DNA of 64,000 bases from Actinotalea caeni. Its GTDB lineage: Bacteria; Actinomycetota; Actinomycetes; Actinomycetales; Beutenbergiaceae. The stretch spans positions 62,001 through 126,000 of the forward strand of contig NZ_WNXX01000009.1 of the NCBI RefSeq assembly GCF_009733795.1. Reading direction: 5' to 3'. Below are positions 52,199 through 61,236 of this stretch, piece after piece; positions within the stretch are counted from its first letter, which is position 1, and each line of letters begins with the position of its first letter. A program made the position numbers and the translations under genes. The notes under the pieces were generated by a model. That model made no database searches and had not been told where the DNA came from. It worked only from the letters and a program-made list of their open reading frames with translations.

Positions 52199-53044
52199 TC
52201 AGCCCTCGGCGGAGAAGTAGCCGTCGTAGATCTCGTCGTAGGTGCCGTCGTCGCGCATCGCCTGGAGCTGCTCGTTCACGGCGGCGAGCAGGTTCGGCTT
52301 CTCGCCCTTGGCGAAGGCGAAGCCGTAGCTCTCCTCGGTGTCGTACTCCTCGACGATCACGTAGCTCGAGTCGGCCTTGGCGTGCTCGACGTTGACCGGG
52401 AGGTCCTGGAGGATGCCCTGGATCGTGCCGCCCTGCAGCGCCGGCCACAGCTCGCCGTCGGAGGGGAACTCGATCAGCTCGGCGCCCTCGGGCGCGTGCT
52501 CCTCGGCGTAGGACTGGCCCGTGGTGCCCTGCTGCACACCGAGGCTGCCGCTGAAGTTGTCGAGGCTGGTGACGCCGCTGTCGGCCGGCACCAGCAGCGA
52601 CTGCAGCGAGTCGTAGTACGGGTCGGAGAAGTCGAGGTTCTGCGCCCTCTCCTCGGTGATCGTCATCGCCGAGGCGCCGACGTCGCACTGACCGGCGCCG
52701 AGCACCGCACCGGACTGCAGCGCGTCGAACGAGACGTCCTGCACCGAGAGCGTGAGGTCGAGCCGGGTCGCGATCTCCTGCATGACGTCCATGTCGAAGC
52801 CGCTGTAGCCGCTCTCGGCGGCGGCGTCCTCGACCTCGAACGGCGGGTAGGGGATGTCGGAGCACACGGTCAGCGTGCCGTCGGCGACGAGCTCGAGGCC
52901 GCTCGCGTCGCCCCCGCCGTCACCGCCGCTCTCGCCGCCGTCGCCGCCGCCACCGCAGGCGGCGAGTGCGAGCGCAGCGACCGCGGCGAACGCCCCGGTG
53001 GTCGCGAGTCGTGCTGTGCGTCGGGTTCGGGACGTGACGGTCAT
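52199..53044 (-). CDS. Polar amino acid ABC transporter substrate-binding lipoprotein
   Basis: A 281-residue family 3 binding protein. Lipobox ALAAC anchors it at cysteine 30, followed by a Gly-rich linker (GGGGDGGESGGDGGGD). Family marks are LTVCSDIPYPPFEVED, GFDMDVMQEIATRL and DFSDPYYDSLQSLLV. It is the first gene of the operon. GGAGGAGA precedes the ATG. The amino acid is unknown; the acidic pocket pattern is not decisive. Confidence 0.94.
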   Translation of the reverse strand: MTVTSRTRRTARLATTGAFAAVAALALAACGGGGDGGESGGDGGGDASGLELVADGTLTVCSDIPYPPFEVEDAAAESGYSGFDMDVMQEIATRLDLTLSVQDVSFDALQSGAVLGAGQCDVGASAMTITEERAQNLDFSDPYYDSLQSLLVPADSGVTSLDNFSGSLGVQQGTTGQSYAEEHAPEGAELIEFPSDGELWPALQGGTIQGILQDLPVNVEHAKADSSYVIVEEYDTEESYGFAFAKGEKPNLLAAVNEQLQAMRDDGTYDEIYDGYFSAEG

Positions 53045-53112
53045 GCATCTCCTCCGGTGAGGGGGGTGGTGGTGCGTGGCGGCTCGTGGCTGCCGCACCC
53101 GGCGATCTGGCG

Positions 53113-53134
53113 ATACTAGGTCACCTGGTGTGAC
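53113..53134 (-). promoter_or_regulatory. Promoter and possible operator of the amino acid operon
   Basis: On the minus strand TAGTAT (53118-53113) is a good -10 about 70 bases before the start codon. Directly upstream of it, GTCAC and GTGAC (53120-53134) form an inverted repeat with a 5-base centre, inside the -35/-10 spacer. No clear -35. Confidence 0.5.
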
Positions 53135-53207
53135 GCGGGCGTTTCGCAGGCCGATCCGAGACCGGGTCGTGACCTGCGCACGACCCGGGCGGACACCCCC
53201 GACCGGC

Positions 53208-54485
53208 TCAGCCGTCCCGCGCGGGACCCGGTCGACGCGCCGCCTCCTCCAGCAACGGCACCAGCGGTGACTGCGCGATCTCCGCCCGGATGCGGCCGCC
53301 GAGGTCCTGGGCTGCCGTCGCGAACGTCGGCTCGACGAGCAGCCGCTCGACGGCGGCGGCGATCTGCGGCACCGAGGCGGAGGGGCGCAGGCGGAGCCCG
53401 GCACCGCGCTCGGTGAGCCGCACCGCGTTGTCCTTCTGGTGGCGGAACGAGGGGATGCACAGGACGGGGATGCCGTGCGCGAGCGGCTTGAGCACCGAGC
53501 CGTGGCCGCCGTGGGTGACGACGACGGAAGCGCGGGCGAGCACGGCCTCGTGCGGCACCGCCCGGTGGACGCGGACGCGATCGGTGCCGGGGACGTCGGC
53601 TGGATCGACGGCGGGACCGAGCCCGACGACGCCGGTCACCGGCAGCGAGTCCATGGCGGCCACGACGCGTCGCAGCACGTCGACCTGCTCGGTGACGAAC
53701 GTCGACGAGAACGCGGCGAGGACCACCGGCCGGTCCGTCGGGAGGTCCGGCACCGGCGCCGATGCGGCCCAGGTCGGGTCCACCATGATCGGACCCACGT
53801 AGCGGACGTTGTCGGGCAGCTGGCCGGGAAGTCGAACGCCGCTGCCGTCGTCACGAGCACGGCGGCGCAGCTGCGGAGCTGGTCGAACGGGTCGGCCAGC
53901 GGTTCCAGCCCGACCTCCGCCCGAGCGGAGTTGAGCCTCGGGAGCCCGCTGCGCCAGGCCTGCCTGACGGCGCCGTTGACGAGGTCGTAGGCCGTGCGGC
54001 CCAGCGCGGTGCGGGCCGGCCGCAGGCCCAGCCCGAACGGCGGGCCGCCCGGCGTGGGCAGGATGTAGCAGCCGGGCACGATCGCGACCGTGGGAAGACC
54101 CGCGGCCTCGGCGGCGACATCGGTCCGAGGATCGCCGCGTCGACGAGCACGACGTCGGGCCGGCGACGGCCGATCTCGGCGTCGGTCTCGCGTGCGAACG
54201 CCGCTGCGGGCCCGGTGAGGAGCCTGTCGGACACGCGCCGCAGCAGGGCGATCGGCCGGCGGCGCACCGCCCAGTCCTTGAGGATGTCGTCCTCGGGCGC
54301 CGTGGAGCGGCGGTGCGGCGCCTCGCGCCAGGGCACGAACGCGGCGCCGGCGGCGACGACCTCGGCCGCCATGGTCGGGTCCGCGAGCGCCGTGACGGTG
54401 TGACCACGGTCGACGAGCGCTCGCGCGATGCCGAGGTCGATGGGGACGGGCCACCGCCGTCCCAGGTTGCGAGCAGGTAGTGCAC
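53208..54485 (-). pseudogene. MGT/UGT-type glycosyltransferase with three frameshifts
   Basis: About 425 codons would encode a GT1 family glycosyltransferase, but the reading frame changes three times, each as if one base were missing. After VHYLLATWDGGG (near 54447) the frame moves to one reading MAAEVVAAGAAFVPW. Near 54125 it moves again to EAAGLPTVAIVPGCY. Near 53827 it returns to LPDNVRYVGPIMVD, running to the donor-site motif VVTHGGHGSVLKPLAHGIPVL. All three sites are runs of G or GG. Either the gene is dead or the sequence has errors there. GTG 54485 follows GGAGG, 1 base after the TetR stop. Intact relatives glycosylate macrolides or other lipophilic compounds. Confidence 0.8.
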
Positions 54486-54486
54486 G

Positions 54487-55161
54487 TCAGCCTCCTTCCG
54501 GTGGCCCCTTCGTGTCGCACGAGAGGGCGGCGGGTTCGCCGTCCTCGACGTCGAACGGGGCACCGTGCCGGTGGAGCGTGGCGTCGACGAGGTCGCGCAT
54601 GACGGCAGCGGTCATCTCGCGCGAGTGCCCGAGGTCGTGGCGGAGCAGCCGCCACGTGCCGACGTCGGTCGCCGCGTAGAGCGCGGCGAGGCACCTCTCA
54701 CGTGCAGGGGGGGCGTCCGCCCCGCTGGGGAGACGGTCGCCGAAGACCTCCTCCAGCCACGCCCGGTGCTCCTCGCGGCCACGCGCGACCATGGCGGCGA
54801 GCGCCTCCGAGTGCTCGGCCGCGACGAGCAGGCCGGCCGCCGCGAGGCCGTAGTCCTCGTACTCGTCCAGGAGCTTCCCGACGGCGGCCGCGGTGCTCGC
54901 CGCCGGCGCGGCTCGGCGCGACGTCCCCAGGTCCTCGGACAGCGCGTCCGCCAGGGCGCGGAGCAAGTCGTCCTTGGCGCCGAAGTGGTCGCGCACGGTC
55001 TGCGTCGTCACGCCCGCGTCGCGGGCGACGCGGGACAGCGTGAACTCGGCGAACGGAGCGCCCAGCAGGGCGGACCTGGCCACGCTCAGGATGCGCTGCC
55101 GCGTGGCGGCGGCGGTCCGCTCCCGGACCGGCGAGCGGTAGGGACGGCGAGCGCGTGCCAT
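54487..55161 (-). CDS. TetR-family transcriptional regulator
   Basis: A 224-residue regulator. The helix-turn-helix is at about 20-65 (TLSRVARDAGVTTQTVRDHFGAKDDLL), followed by a helical ligand domain. A perfect operator-like inverted repeat lies 15-39 bases upstream, so it most likely represses itself. The next gene, a glycosyltransferase, starts one base after its stop, so the pair probably responds to the compound the enzyme modified. Confidence 0.92.
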   Translation of the reverse strand: MARARRPYRSPVRERTAAATRQRILSVARSALLGAPFAEFTLSRVARDAGVTTQTVRDHFGAKDDLLRALADALSEDLGTSRRAAPAASTAAAVGKLLDEYEDYGLAAAGLLVAAEHSEALAAMVARGREEHRAWLEEVFGDRLPSGADAPPARERCLAALYAATDVGTWRLLRHDLGHSREMTAAVMRDLVDATLHRHGAPFDVEDGEPAALSCDTKGPPEGG

Positions 55162-55175
55162 GGCTGACCGTAACA

Positions 55176-55200
55176 TTCGCTTTAGTGTTCGTAAAGCGAA
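55176..55200 (-). promoter_or_regulatory. TetR operator and promoter
   Basis: TTCGCTTTA and TAAAGCGAA are perfect 9-bp arms with a 7-base spacer. On the minus strand it lies between a possible -35 TTTACG and -10 TACGGT, spaced by 17 bases, directly before the TetR start. AT-rich against its surroundings. Confidence 0.8.
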
Positions 55201-55323
55201 ATCTGCTCTTCGACCCCACAGGCGCCTCCCACCAGTGCACCAAGCCCTTGATCGGGTTTCCAAACGGCCCTCCACGGCCAGACGGCACCGGCCGGCGGCA
55301 GGCCGGGCGTAGGTTGAGTCGCC

Positions 55324-57027
55324 GTGGAGCCGATGACCATCGCCATCGCCGCCCTGCTGGCCGTTGTCGTTGCCGCGGTGCTGTCGCGACGCACCGGGGT
55401 GGCCACACCGCTCGTGCTGCTCGTCATCGGGATCGTGGTGAGCCTCACACCGTGGGGGCCCGAGTTCGAGCTCGATCCGGAGTGGATCCTCGCCGGCGTG
55501 CTGCCGCCGCTGCTCTACGCCTCCGCCGTGCGCGTGCCGGTCATCGACCTGCGGCGCAACTTCGCGATGATCGGCTGGCTCTCGGTCACCCTGGTGATCG
55601 TCTCCGCCCTCGTCATCGGTGCGGTGGTGCACTGGCTGGTGCCCGAGATCCCGTTCGCCGCCGGGGTGGCGCTCGGCGCCGTCATCAGCCCGACCGACGC
55701 CGTCGCCGCGACCTCGATCGGCAAGCGGCTGGGGCTGCCGCCGCGGCTGATGACCGTGCTCGAGGGTGAGAGCCTGCTCAACGACGCCTCCGCGCTCGTG
55801 CTGCTGCGCACCGCGGTGGTCGCGGTGACCGCGGCCTCGTTCAGCCTGGGCGACGCGGTCTGGGAGTTCGCGCGCGCGGTGGTGATCGCCGTCGTCATCG
55901 GGCTGCTGGTCGGCCACGCCACCGTCCGCTTCCGCGCCCGGCTCGCCGACCCCGTGCTCACCACCGCGACGAGCTTCATCGTGCCGTTCCTGGCGTTCCT
56001 GCCCGCCGAGCACTTCGAGGCCTCCGGCGTCGTCGCTGTCGTGGTGGCTGGGCTCGTGACGGGGCACGAGGGCGCCCGCCGGTTCTCGGCGCGCGAGCGC
56101 TCGACCGAGCACACGAACTGGAACACGCTGCAGTTCCTGCTCGAGAACGGCGTCTTCCTGCTCATGGGGCTGGAGCTGCGCACGCTCGTCGACGAGCTGA
56201 ACGACTCCGCCGACCGCTGGGAGACCGCGCTGCTGCTCGTCGGCGTCGCGGTCGTCGTGCTGCTGGTGCTGCGGACGGTGTTCGTCGCGGTGCAGGTGAT
56301 CGTCGAGCGTCGCCGGCGGCCCCGGCGCGCCGAGCGCCGCGAGCGCATCGACACCCTCGCCGACCGCATCGAGAACTTGCCGGTCGAGGACGCTCGCGTG
56401 CAGCGCCGGGTCTCGATGTTCCGACGGCGCATCGCGCGCGGCCGCGCCGACCTCGACTTCTTCGAGCGCGAGCCGTTGACGGCGCGCGGCGGCGTGGTCA
56501 TCGCCTGGGCGGGGATGCGCGGCGTGGTCACGCTCGCCGCGGCGCTGAGCATCAGCACCGTCGTCGAGCAGCGGACGCTGCTGGTGACCGTGGCGTTCGG
56601 GGTCGCGGTGGTGTCGCTGCTGCTCTACGGCGGCACGCTGCCGCTCGTCATCCGGTGGCTGAAGGTCCCGATGGCCGACCCGGGCGAGGTGCGCGACGAG
56701 CTGCGCGAGCTCATGCACGACCTGAGCGACGCCGCGTCGGCCGAGGTCGGCGCGCCGGAGGAGCTCGTCGTCGACGGCCAGGCGATCGACCCCGAGGTCG
56801 TCGCCGAGGCCAAGGAGCGCGCCCGGCAGCTGCGCGAGGCCCGCACCGAGCCGCGCACACCCGGGTCGCTCACCCGCAACCAGCAGCTCGCCCTCGTGCG
56901 CCGGGTCTACCTCGACGCGATGCGCGAGGCGCTCCACGAGGAGCGCGCGATCGGCGCCTACAGCACCGCCGCGCTCACCCGGGCCGAGCAGCTGCTCGAC
57001 GCCGAGGAGCTCCGCCTCGACCGCTGA
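55324..57027 (+). CDS. Na+/H+ antiporter (CPA1/NhaP family)
   Basis: A 567-residue inner-membrane exchanger of the CPA1 family. About twelve hydrophobic segments fill residues 1-430. The ion-binding pattern GAVISPTDAVAATSIGK (near 119-135), with EGESLLNDASALV after it, is diagnostic. WAGMRGVVTLAAALS marks the last conserved helix. A charged helical cytoplasmic tail of about 120 residues follows. GTG 55324 has TAGGTT 8 bases upstream. It stands alone and ends in a strong hairpin. Confidence 0.94.
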   Translation: MEPMTIAIAALLAVVVAAVLSRRTGVATPLVLLVIGIVVSLTPWGPEFELDPEWILAGVLPPLLYASAVRVPVIDLRRNFAMIGWLSVTLVIVSALVIGAVVHWLVPEIPFAAGVALGAVISPTDAVAATSIGKRLGLPPRLMTVLEGESLLNDASALVLLRTAVVAVTAASFSLGDAVWEFARAVVIAVVIGLLVGHATVRFRARLADPVLTTATSFIVPFLAFLPAEHFEASGVVAVVVAGLVTGHEGARRFSARERSTEHTNWNTLQFLLENGVFLLMGLELRTLVDELNDSADRWETALLLVGVAVVVLLVLRTVFVAVQVIVERRRRPRRAERRERIDTLADRIENLPVEDARVQRRVSMFRRRIARGRADLDFFEREPLTARGGVVIAWAGMRGVVTLAAALSISTVVEQRTLLVTVAFGVAVVSLLLYGGTLPLVIRWLKVPMADPGEVRDELRELMHDLSDAASAEVGAPEELVVDGQAIDPEVVAEAKERARQLREARTEPRTPGSLTRNQQLALVRRVYLDAMREALHEERAIGAYSTAALTRAEQLLDAEELRLDR

Positions 57028-57034
57028 CGCCCCC

Positions 57035-57099
57035 ACCCGGTTTCAACCCGGTCTACGCCCCCGTAACCTTCGGGGGCGTAGACCGGGTTGAAACCGGGT
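57035..57099. terminator. Bidirectional terminator with 29-bp perfect stem
   Basis: Arms 57035-57063 and 57071-57099 are exact inverted repeats of 29 bases around a 7-base loop TAACCTT. Each arm holds ACCCGGT twice. It lies exactly between the convergent antiporter and mutarotase stops, 7 bases after the first and touching the second. Confidence 0.85.
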
Positions 57100-57422
57100 C
57101 AGTCGAGGTGGAAGACCTCGGGCAGCATGTGCCACCACTCGCCCTCGGCCGCCTCGGGCACCGGCTCCTGCATCGGGTCGGTGACCTGCCACCAGCGCTG
57201 CGTCTCCGGGTCGGCGGCGATCGCGGCCATGTCGGCCTCGTAGTCGTCGCCGGTGTGCTCGAGGTAGGAGAAGAGCAGGTCGCCGTGCCGGAAGATCGAG
57301 TAGTTCCTCACGTGGTGCCGGCGCAGGGTCGCCAGCACCGTCGGCCACACCTCGGCGTGCACCCGCTCGTACTCGGCGGCGTGCTCCGGCCGCAGCCGGA
57401 TCACCTGCGCGACGCGCCTCAC
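57099..57422 (-). CDS. rhaM: L-rhamnose/L-fucose mutarotase
   Basis: A 107-residue RhaM-type mutarotase that interconverts sugar anomers. The catalytic His is in YERVHAEVWP (near 22), with the following marks RNYSIFRHGDLLFSYLEH and EWWHMLPEVFHLD at the end. Its GTG overlaps the SDR stop (GTGA), so it is the last gene of the operon starting at 60215. In this company it likely acts on L-fucose or L-rhamnose. Confidence 0.92.
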   Translation of the reverse strand: MRRVAQVIRLRPEHAAEYERVHAEVWPTVLATLRRHHVRNYSIFRHGDLLFSYLEHTGDDYEADMAAIAADPETQRWWQVTDPMQEPVPEAAEGEWWHMLPEVFHLD

Positions 57423-58177
57423 GACGAGACCGGACGCACCCGCAGACCCTGCATGCCGCCGTCGACCGCGACCGAGGTGCCCACGACGGCGCGCGAGCGC
57501 GGCGAGACGAGGTTGGCGATCGCGTAGGCGACCTCGTCCGGCTCCACGAGGCGACCGGTCGGCTGGCGGGCCTCGAGCGCGGCGCGCTCACCCTCGGGGT
57601 CGGGCGCCTTCGCGAGCAGCCGACCGATCCAGGGCGTGTTGACGGTGCCCGGGTTGACGCAGTTGACCCGGATCCCCTCGCGCACGTGGTCGGCCGCCAT
57701 CGCCTGCGTCAGCGAGAGCACGGCGCCCTTGCTCGCCGAGTACAGCGCCCGCTGCGGCAGCCCCGCCGTCGCGGCGATCGAGCAGGTGTTGGTGATGCTG
57801 GCGTTGTCGGAGCGGCGCAGGTGCGGCAGCGCGGCGCGCGCCACTCGCACCATCCCGACGACGTTGAGGTCGAGCACCCGGTGCCACTCCTCGTCGTCGT
57901 TGTCCTCGATCGTGCCCTGCGCACCGATACCGGCGTTGTTGACGACGGCGTCCAGCCCGCCCAGCTGCTCGACGGCGGCGCTCACCGCCGCCTCGACGCT
58001 GGCCGTGTCGGTGACGTCGCAGCGGATGCCGACCAGCGGCTCGGCCACGTCGGGGTTGACGTCCAGCACGGCGACGCGCGCGCCGCGCCGGACCAGCTCG
58101 TTCGCTGTGGCCAGCCCGATCCCGCTGGCGCCGCCCGTGACGACGGCGCGCACGCCCTCCAGCTCCGGTGTGCTCAT
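57419..58177 (-). CDS. SDR-family dehydrogenase (sugar or keto-deoxy-sugar acid)
   Basis: A 252-residue classical SDR. It has [10 protein letters not shown] (cofactor), CDVTD, NNAGIGA, the catalytic Ser in SIAATAG, YSASKGA and [12 protein letters not shown]. It is coupled at both ends by 4-base overlaps, to fucD upstream and rhaM downstream. Likely activity is L-fucose dehydrogenase or 2-keto-3-deoxy-L-fuconate dehydrogenase; the sequence does not decide. Confidence 0.9.
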   Translation of the reverse strand: MSTPELEGVRAVVTGGASGIGLATANELVRRGARVAVLDVNPDVAEPLVGIRCDVTDTASVEAAVSAAVEQLGGLDAVVNNAGIGAQGTIEDNDDEEWHRVLDLNVVGMVRVARAALPHLRRSDNASITNTCSIAATAGLPQRALYSASKGAVLSLTQAMAADHVREGIRVNCVNPGTVNTPWIGRLLAKAPDPEGERAALEARQPTGRLVEPDEVAYAIANLVSPRSRAVVGTSVAVDGGMQGLRVRPVSS

Positions 58178-59496
58178 CGGTCCTCGTCCTCCTCGGTGTC
58201 GGCAGCGGCCCAGACGGAGCCGTGCGGGTAGGTGTGGTCGGCGACGGAGGCGGCGTGCATCTGCGCACCGCCTCCCGGCGCCGTGGGCGCGGCGTAGGCG
58301 CCGTCGGTCACGCGGACCGGGTCCACGAAGTGCTCGTGCAGGTGGTCCACGAACTCCAGCCGGCGGCCCTCGGTGGTGCCGGCGAAGGACGCGGCGTCGA
58401 CGAGCGCGAGGTGCTGCACCATCTCGCACAGCCCGACGCCGCCCGCGTGCGGGCACACCGGCACGCCGAAGCGGGCGGCGAGCAGCAGCACCGCGAGCAG
58501 CTCGTTGACCCCGCCCATGCGGGTGGCGTCGAGCTGGAACACGTCGACGGCGCCCGCAGCCATCAGCTGCTTGGCGACCACCCGGTTCTGGCAGTGCTCG
58601 CCGGTGGCGACCTTGATCGCGGTGCCGGCCTCGCGCAGCCCGGTGCGGATCTGCGCGTGCCCGAGCACGTCGTCGGGCGAGGTGGGCTCCTCGATCCAGT
58701 ACGGGTCGAAGGGCGCGAGCGCCGTCATCCAGGCGATCGCGTCGGCGACGTCCCAGCGCTGGTTGGCGTCGACGGCCACCAGCACGTCCGGCCCGACGGC
58801 CTCCCGGGCCAGCCGCAGCCGACGCACATCCTCGTCGAGGTCGGCCCCGACCTTGAGCTTGATCATGTCGAAGCCGTCGGCGACCGCCTCGCGCGAGAGC
58901 CGCACGAGCTTCTCGTCGTCGTAGCCGAGCCAGCCCGGGGTGGTCGTGTAGGCCGGGAAGCCGTGCTCGCGCAGGTGCGCGATGCGCTCGGCCTTCCCCT
59001 CGGCGCGCTCGGTCAGCAGCGCCAGCGCCTGCTCGGGGGTGATCGCGTCGGTGAGGTAGCGGAAGTCGATGCACGAGACCAGCTGCTCGGGCGTCAGCTC
59101 GGCCAGCAGCAGCCACAGCGGCTTGCCCTCGCGACGCGCGAGCAGGTCCCAGGCCGCGTCGACGACGCCGCCGATCGCCATGTGCATGACGCCCTTCTCG
59201 GGGCCGAGCCAGCGCAGCTGCGAGTCGCCGACGAGGTCGCGCGAGAGCGCGTTGACGTCGTCCACCGTGCGCACCTCGCGGCCCACGACGTGGTGGCGCA
59301 GCGCGTCGAGCGCCGCCACCACGACGTCGTTGCCGCGCCCGATCGTGAACACGAGCGAGACGCCGTCGGGGCCGTCGTCGTCGCGCAGCGTGAGGTAGGC
59401 CGCCGAGTAGTCGGGGTCGGGGTTCATCGCGTCGGAGCCGTCGAGGTGGAGCGACGTCGGGAAGCGCACGTCGACGGCGGCGAGCTCGGTGATCAT
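58174..59496 (-). CDS. fucD: L-fuconate dehydratase (enolase superfamily)
   Basis: A 440-residue dehydratase of the mandelate-racemase subgroup. It converts L-fuconate to 2-keto-3-deoxy-L-fuconate. Visible are the Lys pair KLKVG, metal ligands in [20 protein letters not shown] and GEHCQNR, and the catalytic His in CPHAGGVGL. The N-terminal [23 protein letters not shown] block is typical of FucD. It is coupled to gntR upstream and the SDR downstream by ATGA overlaps. Confidence 0.92.
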   Translation of the reverse strand: MITELAAVDVRFPTSLHLDGSDAMNPDPDYSAAYLTLRDDDGPDGVSLVFTIGRGNDVVVAALDALRHHVVGREVRTVDDVNALSRDLVGDSQLRWLGPEKGVMHMAIGGVVDAAWDLLARREGKPLWLLLAELTPEQLVSCIDFRYLTDAITPEQALALLTERAEGKAERIAHLREHGFPAYTTTPGWLGYDDEKLVRLSREAVADGFDMIKLKVGADLDEDVRRLRLAREAVGPDVLVAVDANQRWDVADAIAWMTALAPFDPYWIEEPTSPDDVLGHAQIRTGLREAGTAIKVATGEHCQNRVVAKQLMAAGAVDVFQLDATRMGGVNELLAVLLLAARFGVPVCPHAGGVGLCEMVQHLALVDAASFAGTTEGRRLEFVDHLHEHFVDPVRVTDGAYAAPTAPGGGAQMHAASVADHTYPHGSVWAAADTEEDEDR

Positions 59497-60215
59497 CGGG
59501 TGTCCCTGCTGTCGGAGGTCTGGGAGCGGACGATGCGGTCGCGGGCCGCGCGCAGGTGCGCGGTCATCGCGGACCGGGCGGCCTCGGGGTCGCCGGCGAC
59601 GACCGCCTCGGCGATCGCACGGTGCTCGGCGACCGAGGCCGGGGCCATGGAGGCGGCGAAGGCGTACCGGAACTGGTGCAGGTGGAAGCGGGTGCGCTCG
59701 AACGCCTCGCGCACGACGTCGTTGCCGGCGATGCGCAGCAGCAGCACGTGGAAGCGGTGGTCGTGCGCCGCGAGCGCGGCGTAGTCGGCGTACCCGGCGC
59801 CTGCGGAGGAGGCGGGCGCGGTGGCGAGCTCCGCCGTCAGCTCCTCGACGTCGGCCGCGGTGCGGCGGCGCGCGGCCTCGGCCGCGCCCCAGGGCTCGAC
59901 AAGGCTGCGGAACTCGTACATCTGGTCCAGCTCGGCCGCGGTGAGCACGGGCGTGGTGCGGTAGCCGCGCAACGGCTCCTTCGCGACGAGGCCGTCGGAC
60001 TCCAGGCGCGCCAGGGCCTCGCGGACCGGGGTCGGCGAGACGCCCAGCTCGCGCGCGATCTCCTCGATGTTGAGCCGGGTGTCCGGCGCGATCGCATGAT
60101 CCATGATCGACGCCGTCAGCGCCGCGTAGACCTCGTCGGCGAGCGCGCGGCGCGCGGCCACGGGCGCCAGCCCCAGCCCGGCCGCCTGCTGCGCCGTCGC
60201 CGCTGCCTCGATCAT
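59493..60215 (-). CDS. GntR-family regulator with FCD domain
   Basis: A 240-residue FadR-subfamily repressor. The winged helix spans about 25-90 ([25 protein letters not shown]); the helical FCD domain follows with metal ligands in AHDHRFH and a second His in [11 protein letters not shown] 60215 is chosen because the -10 (TATAGG) would start transcripts near 60219; GTG 60221 is the alternative. It is first in the operon with fucD, SDR and rhaM and divergent from another SDR, so it likely controls both sides. Confidence 0.92.
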   Translation of the reverse strand: MIEAAATAQQAAGLGLAPVAARRALADEVYAALTASIMDHAIAPDTRLNIEEIARELGVSPTPVREALARLESDGLVAKEPLRGYRTTPVLTAAELDQMYEFRSLVEPWGAAEAARRRTAADVEELTAELATAPASSAGAGYADYAALAAHDHRFHVLLLRIAGNDVVREAFERTRFHLHQFRYAFAASMAPASVAEHRAIAEAVVAGDPEAARSAMTAHLRAARDRIVRSQTSDSRDTR

Positions 60216-60230
60216 CGCCACGCACCCTAT

Positions 60231-60245
60231 AGGATCTTCGATCCT
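60231..60245. promoter_or_regulatory. GntR operator between divergent promoters
   Basis: AGGATCTTCGATCCT is an inverted repeat with 6-bp arms around TTC. It overlaps the -10 region (TATAGG on the minus strand) of the gntR operon and lies 20 bases before the divergent SDR start. Confidence 0.65.
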
Positions 60246-60265
60246 GGCGCTGCCACACTGGTCCC

Positions 60266-61039
60266 ATGACCAGCTCTCTCGCGGGCCGCACCGCGCTCGT
60301 CACGGGTGCCAGCCGCGGCATCGGCGCCGCGATCGCCCGGGCCCTCGATGCCGCCGGAGCCCGCGTGCTGCTCGCTGCCCGGTCCGCCGACGCGCTGACC
60401 GAGGTCGCCGGCACGCTGCGGCACGACCCCGTGCCGCTCGCGGTCGACCTCGCCGACGCCGACGCCGTCACCGACCTCGCGCACCGTGCCCTCGACGCCA
60501 CCGGCGGCCGCCTGGACGTGCTGGTCAACAACGCCGCGCTCGCCCGCCGCGTCACGCTCGCGGAGACCGACGCTGCGCTGATCGACGCGGTGCTCGCGGT
60601 CAACGTGCGCGCACCGCTGCTGCTCGCGCGCGACCTCGAGGAGGCGCTCGCCGCCTCCGGGCACGGCAGCATCGTCAACATCACCTCGGTCTCGGGCGTC
60701 GTCGGGACGCCGCGGCGCGCGGTCTACGGCGCGAGCAAGGCGGCGCTGGACTCGATCACCCGCTCGCTGGCGATCGACCTGGGGCCGCGCGGCATCCGGG
60801 TCAACGCCGTCGCCCCGGGTGTGGTCGACACCGACCTGTGGGCGCGCAACAAGACCATCCCCGAGGCGGTCGCCTCCACGACCGCGCTCACGCCGCTGGG
60901 ACGGTGGGCGAGCCCGGAGGACGTGGCCGACGTCGTCGCGTGGCTCGCGAGCGACGCCGCTCGCTTCGTCACCGCGCAGACGGTCTCGGCCGACGGCGGC
61001 ATGGCGCACACGACCGATCTGTACGGCGGGGACGTCTAG
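60266..61039 (+). CDS. SDR-family oxidoreductase
   Basis: A 257-residue classical SDR. Marks are [20 protein letters not shown], the catalytic Ser in NITSVSG, YGASKAA and [19 protein letters not shown] lies 6 bases before the ATG and there is no ribosome site, so it is probably leaderless. Sharing the GntR operator with the fucD operon suggests a role in the same sugar pathway, either sugar 1-dehydrogenase or keto-deoxy-acid dehydrogenase. Confidence 0.9.
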   Translation: MTSSLAGRTALVTGASRGIGAAIARALDAAGARVLLAARSADALTEVAGTLRHDPVPLAVDLADADAVTDLAHRALDATGGRLDVLVNNAALARRVTLAETDAALIDAVLAVNVRAPLLLARDLEEALAASGHGSIVNITSVSGVVGTPRRAVYGASKAALDSITRSLAIDLGPRGIRVNAVAPGVVDTDLWARNKTIPEAVASTTALTPLGRWASPEDVADVVAWLASDAARFVTAQTVSADGGMAHTTDLYGGDV

Positions 61040-61111
61040 CGGCTGGGCGCGAGCCGCACCGCGGCGCGCACTCCTCGCTCGATGCCGTCGCGACGGCGCG
61101 CCCGAGGCGTC

Positions 61112-61138
61112 GAGAGCACGGAGAGCACGGAGAGCACC
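61112..61138. repeat. 9-bp tandem repeat, three copies
   Basis: GAGAGCACG occurs at 61112 and 61121, and as GAGAGCACC at 61130. It lies in the 197-base gap upstream of the M4 protease. No gene is seen in this gap. Confidence 0.7.
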
Positions 61139-61236
61139 GACCTCGTCGAGCTCACACGTGACGACTGTGCGCCGCCTGGCACCGGCGGCTCGCTCCCGCC
61201 GGTGCGGCTGTCGGACCTGCTGGCTACTGTCGACGG

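Noticed and set aside
54423-54485. Programmed frameshifting in the glycosyltransferase
   Set aside because: A programmed event would be one site with a slippery sequence and stimulator. Here three separate sites each lack one base, and no slippery heptamer is seen.
61040-61236. A gene in the gap before the M4 protease
   Set aside because: Short frames exist, but their codons run through the GAGAGCACG repeat and have no start signals.
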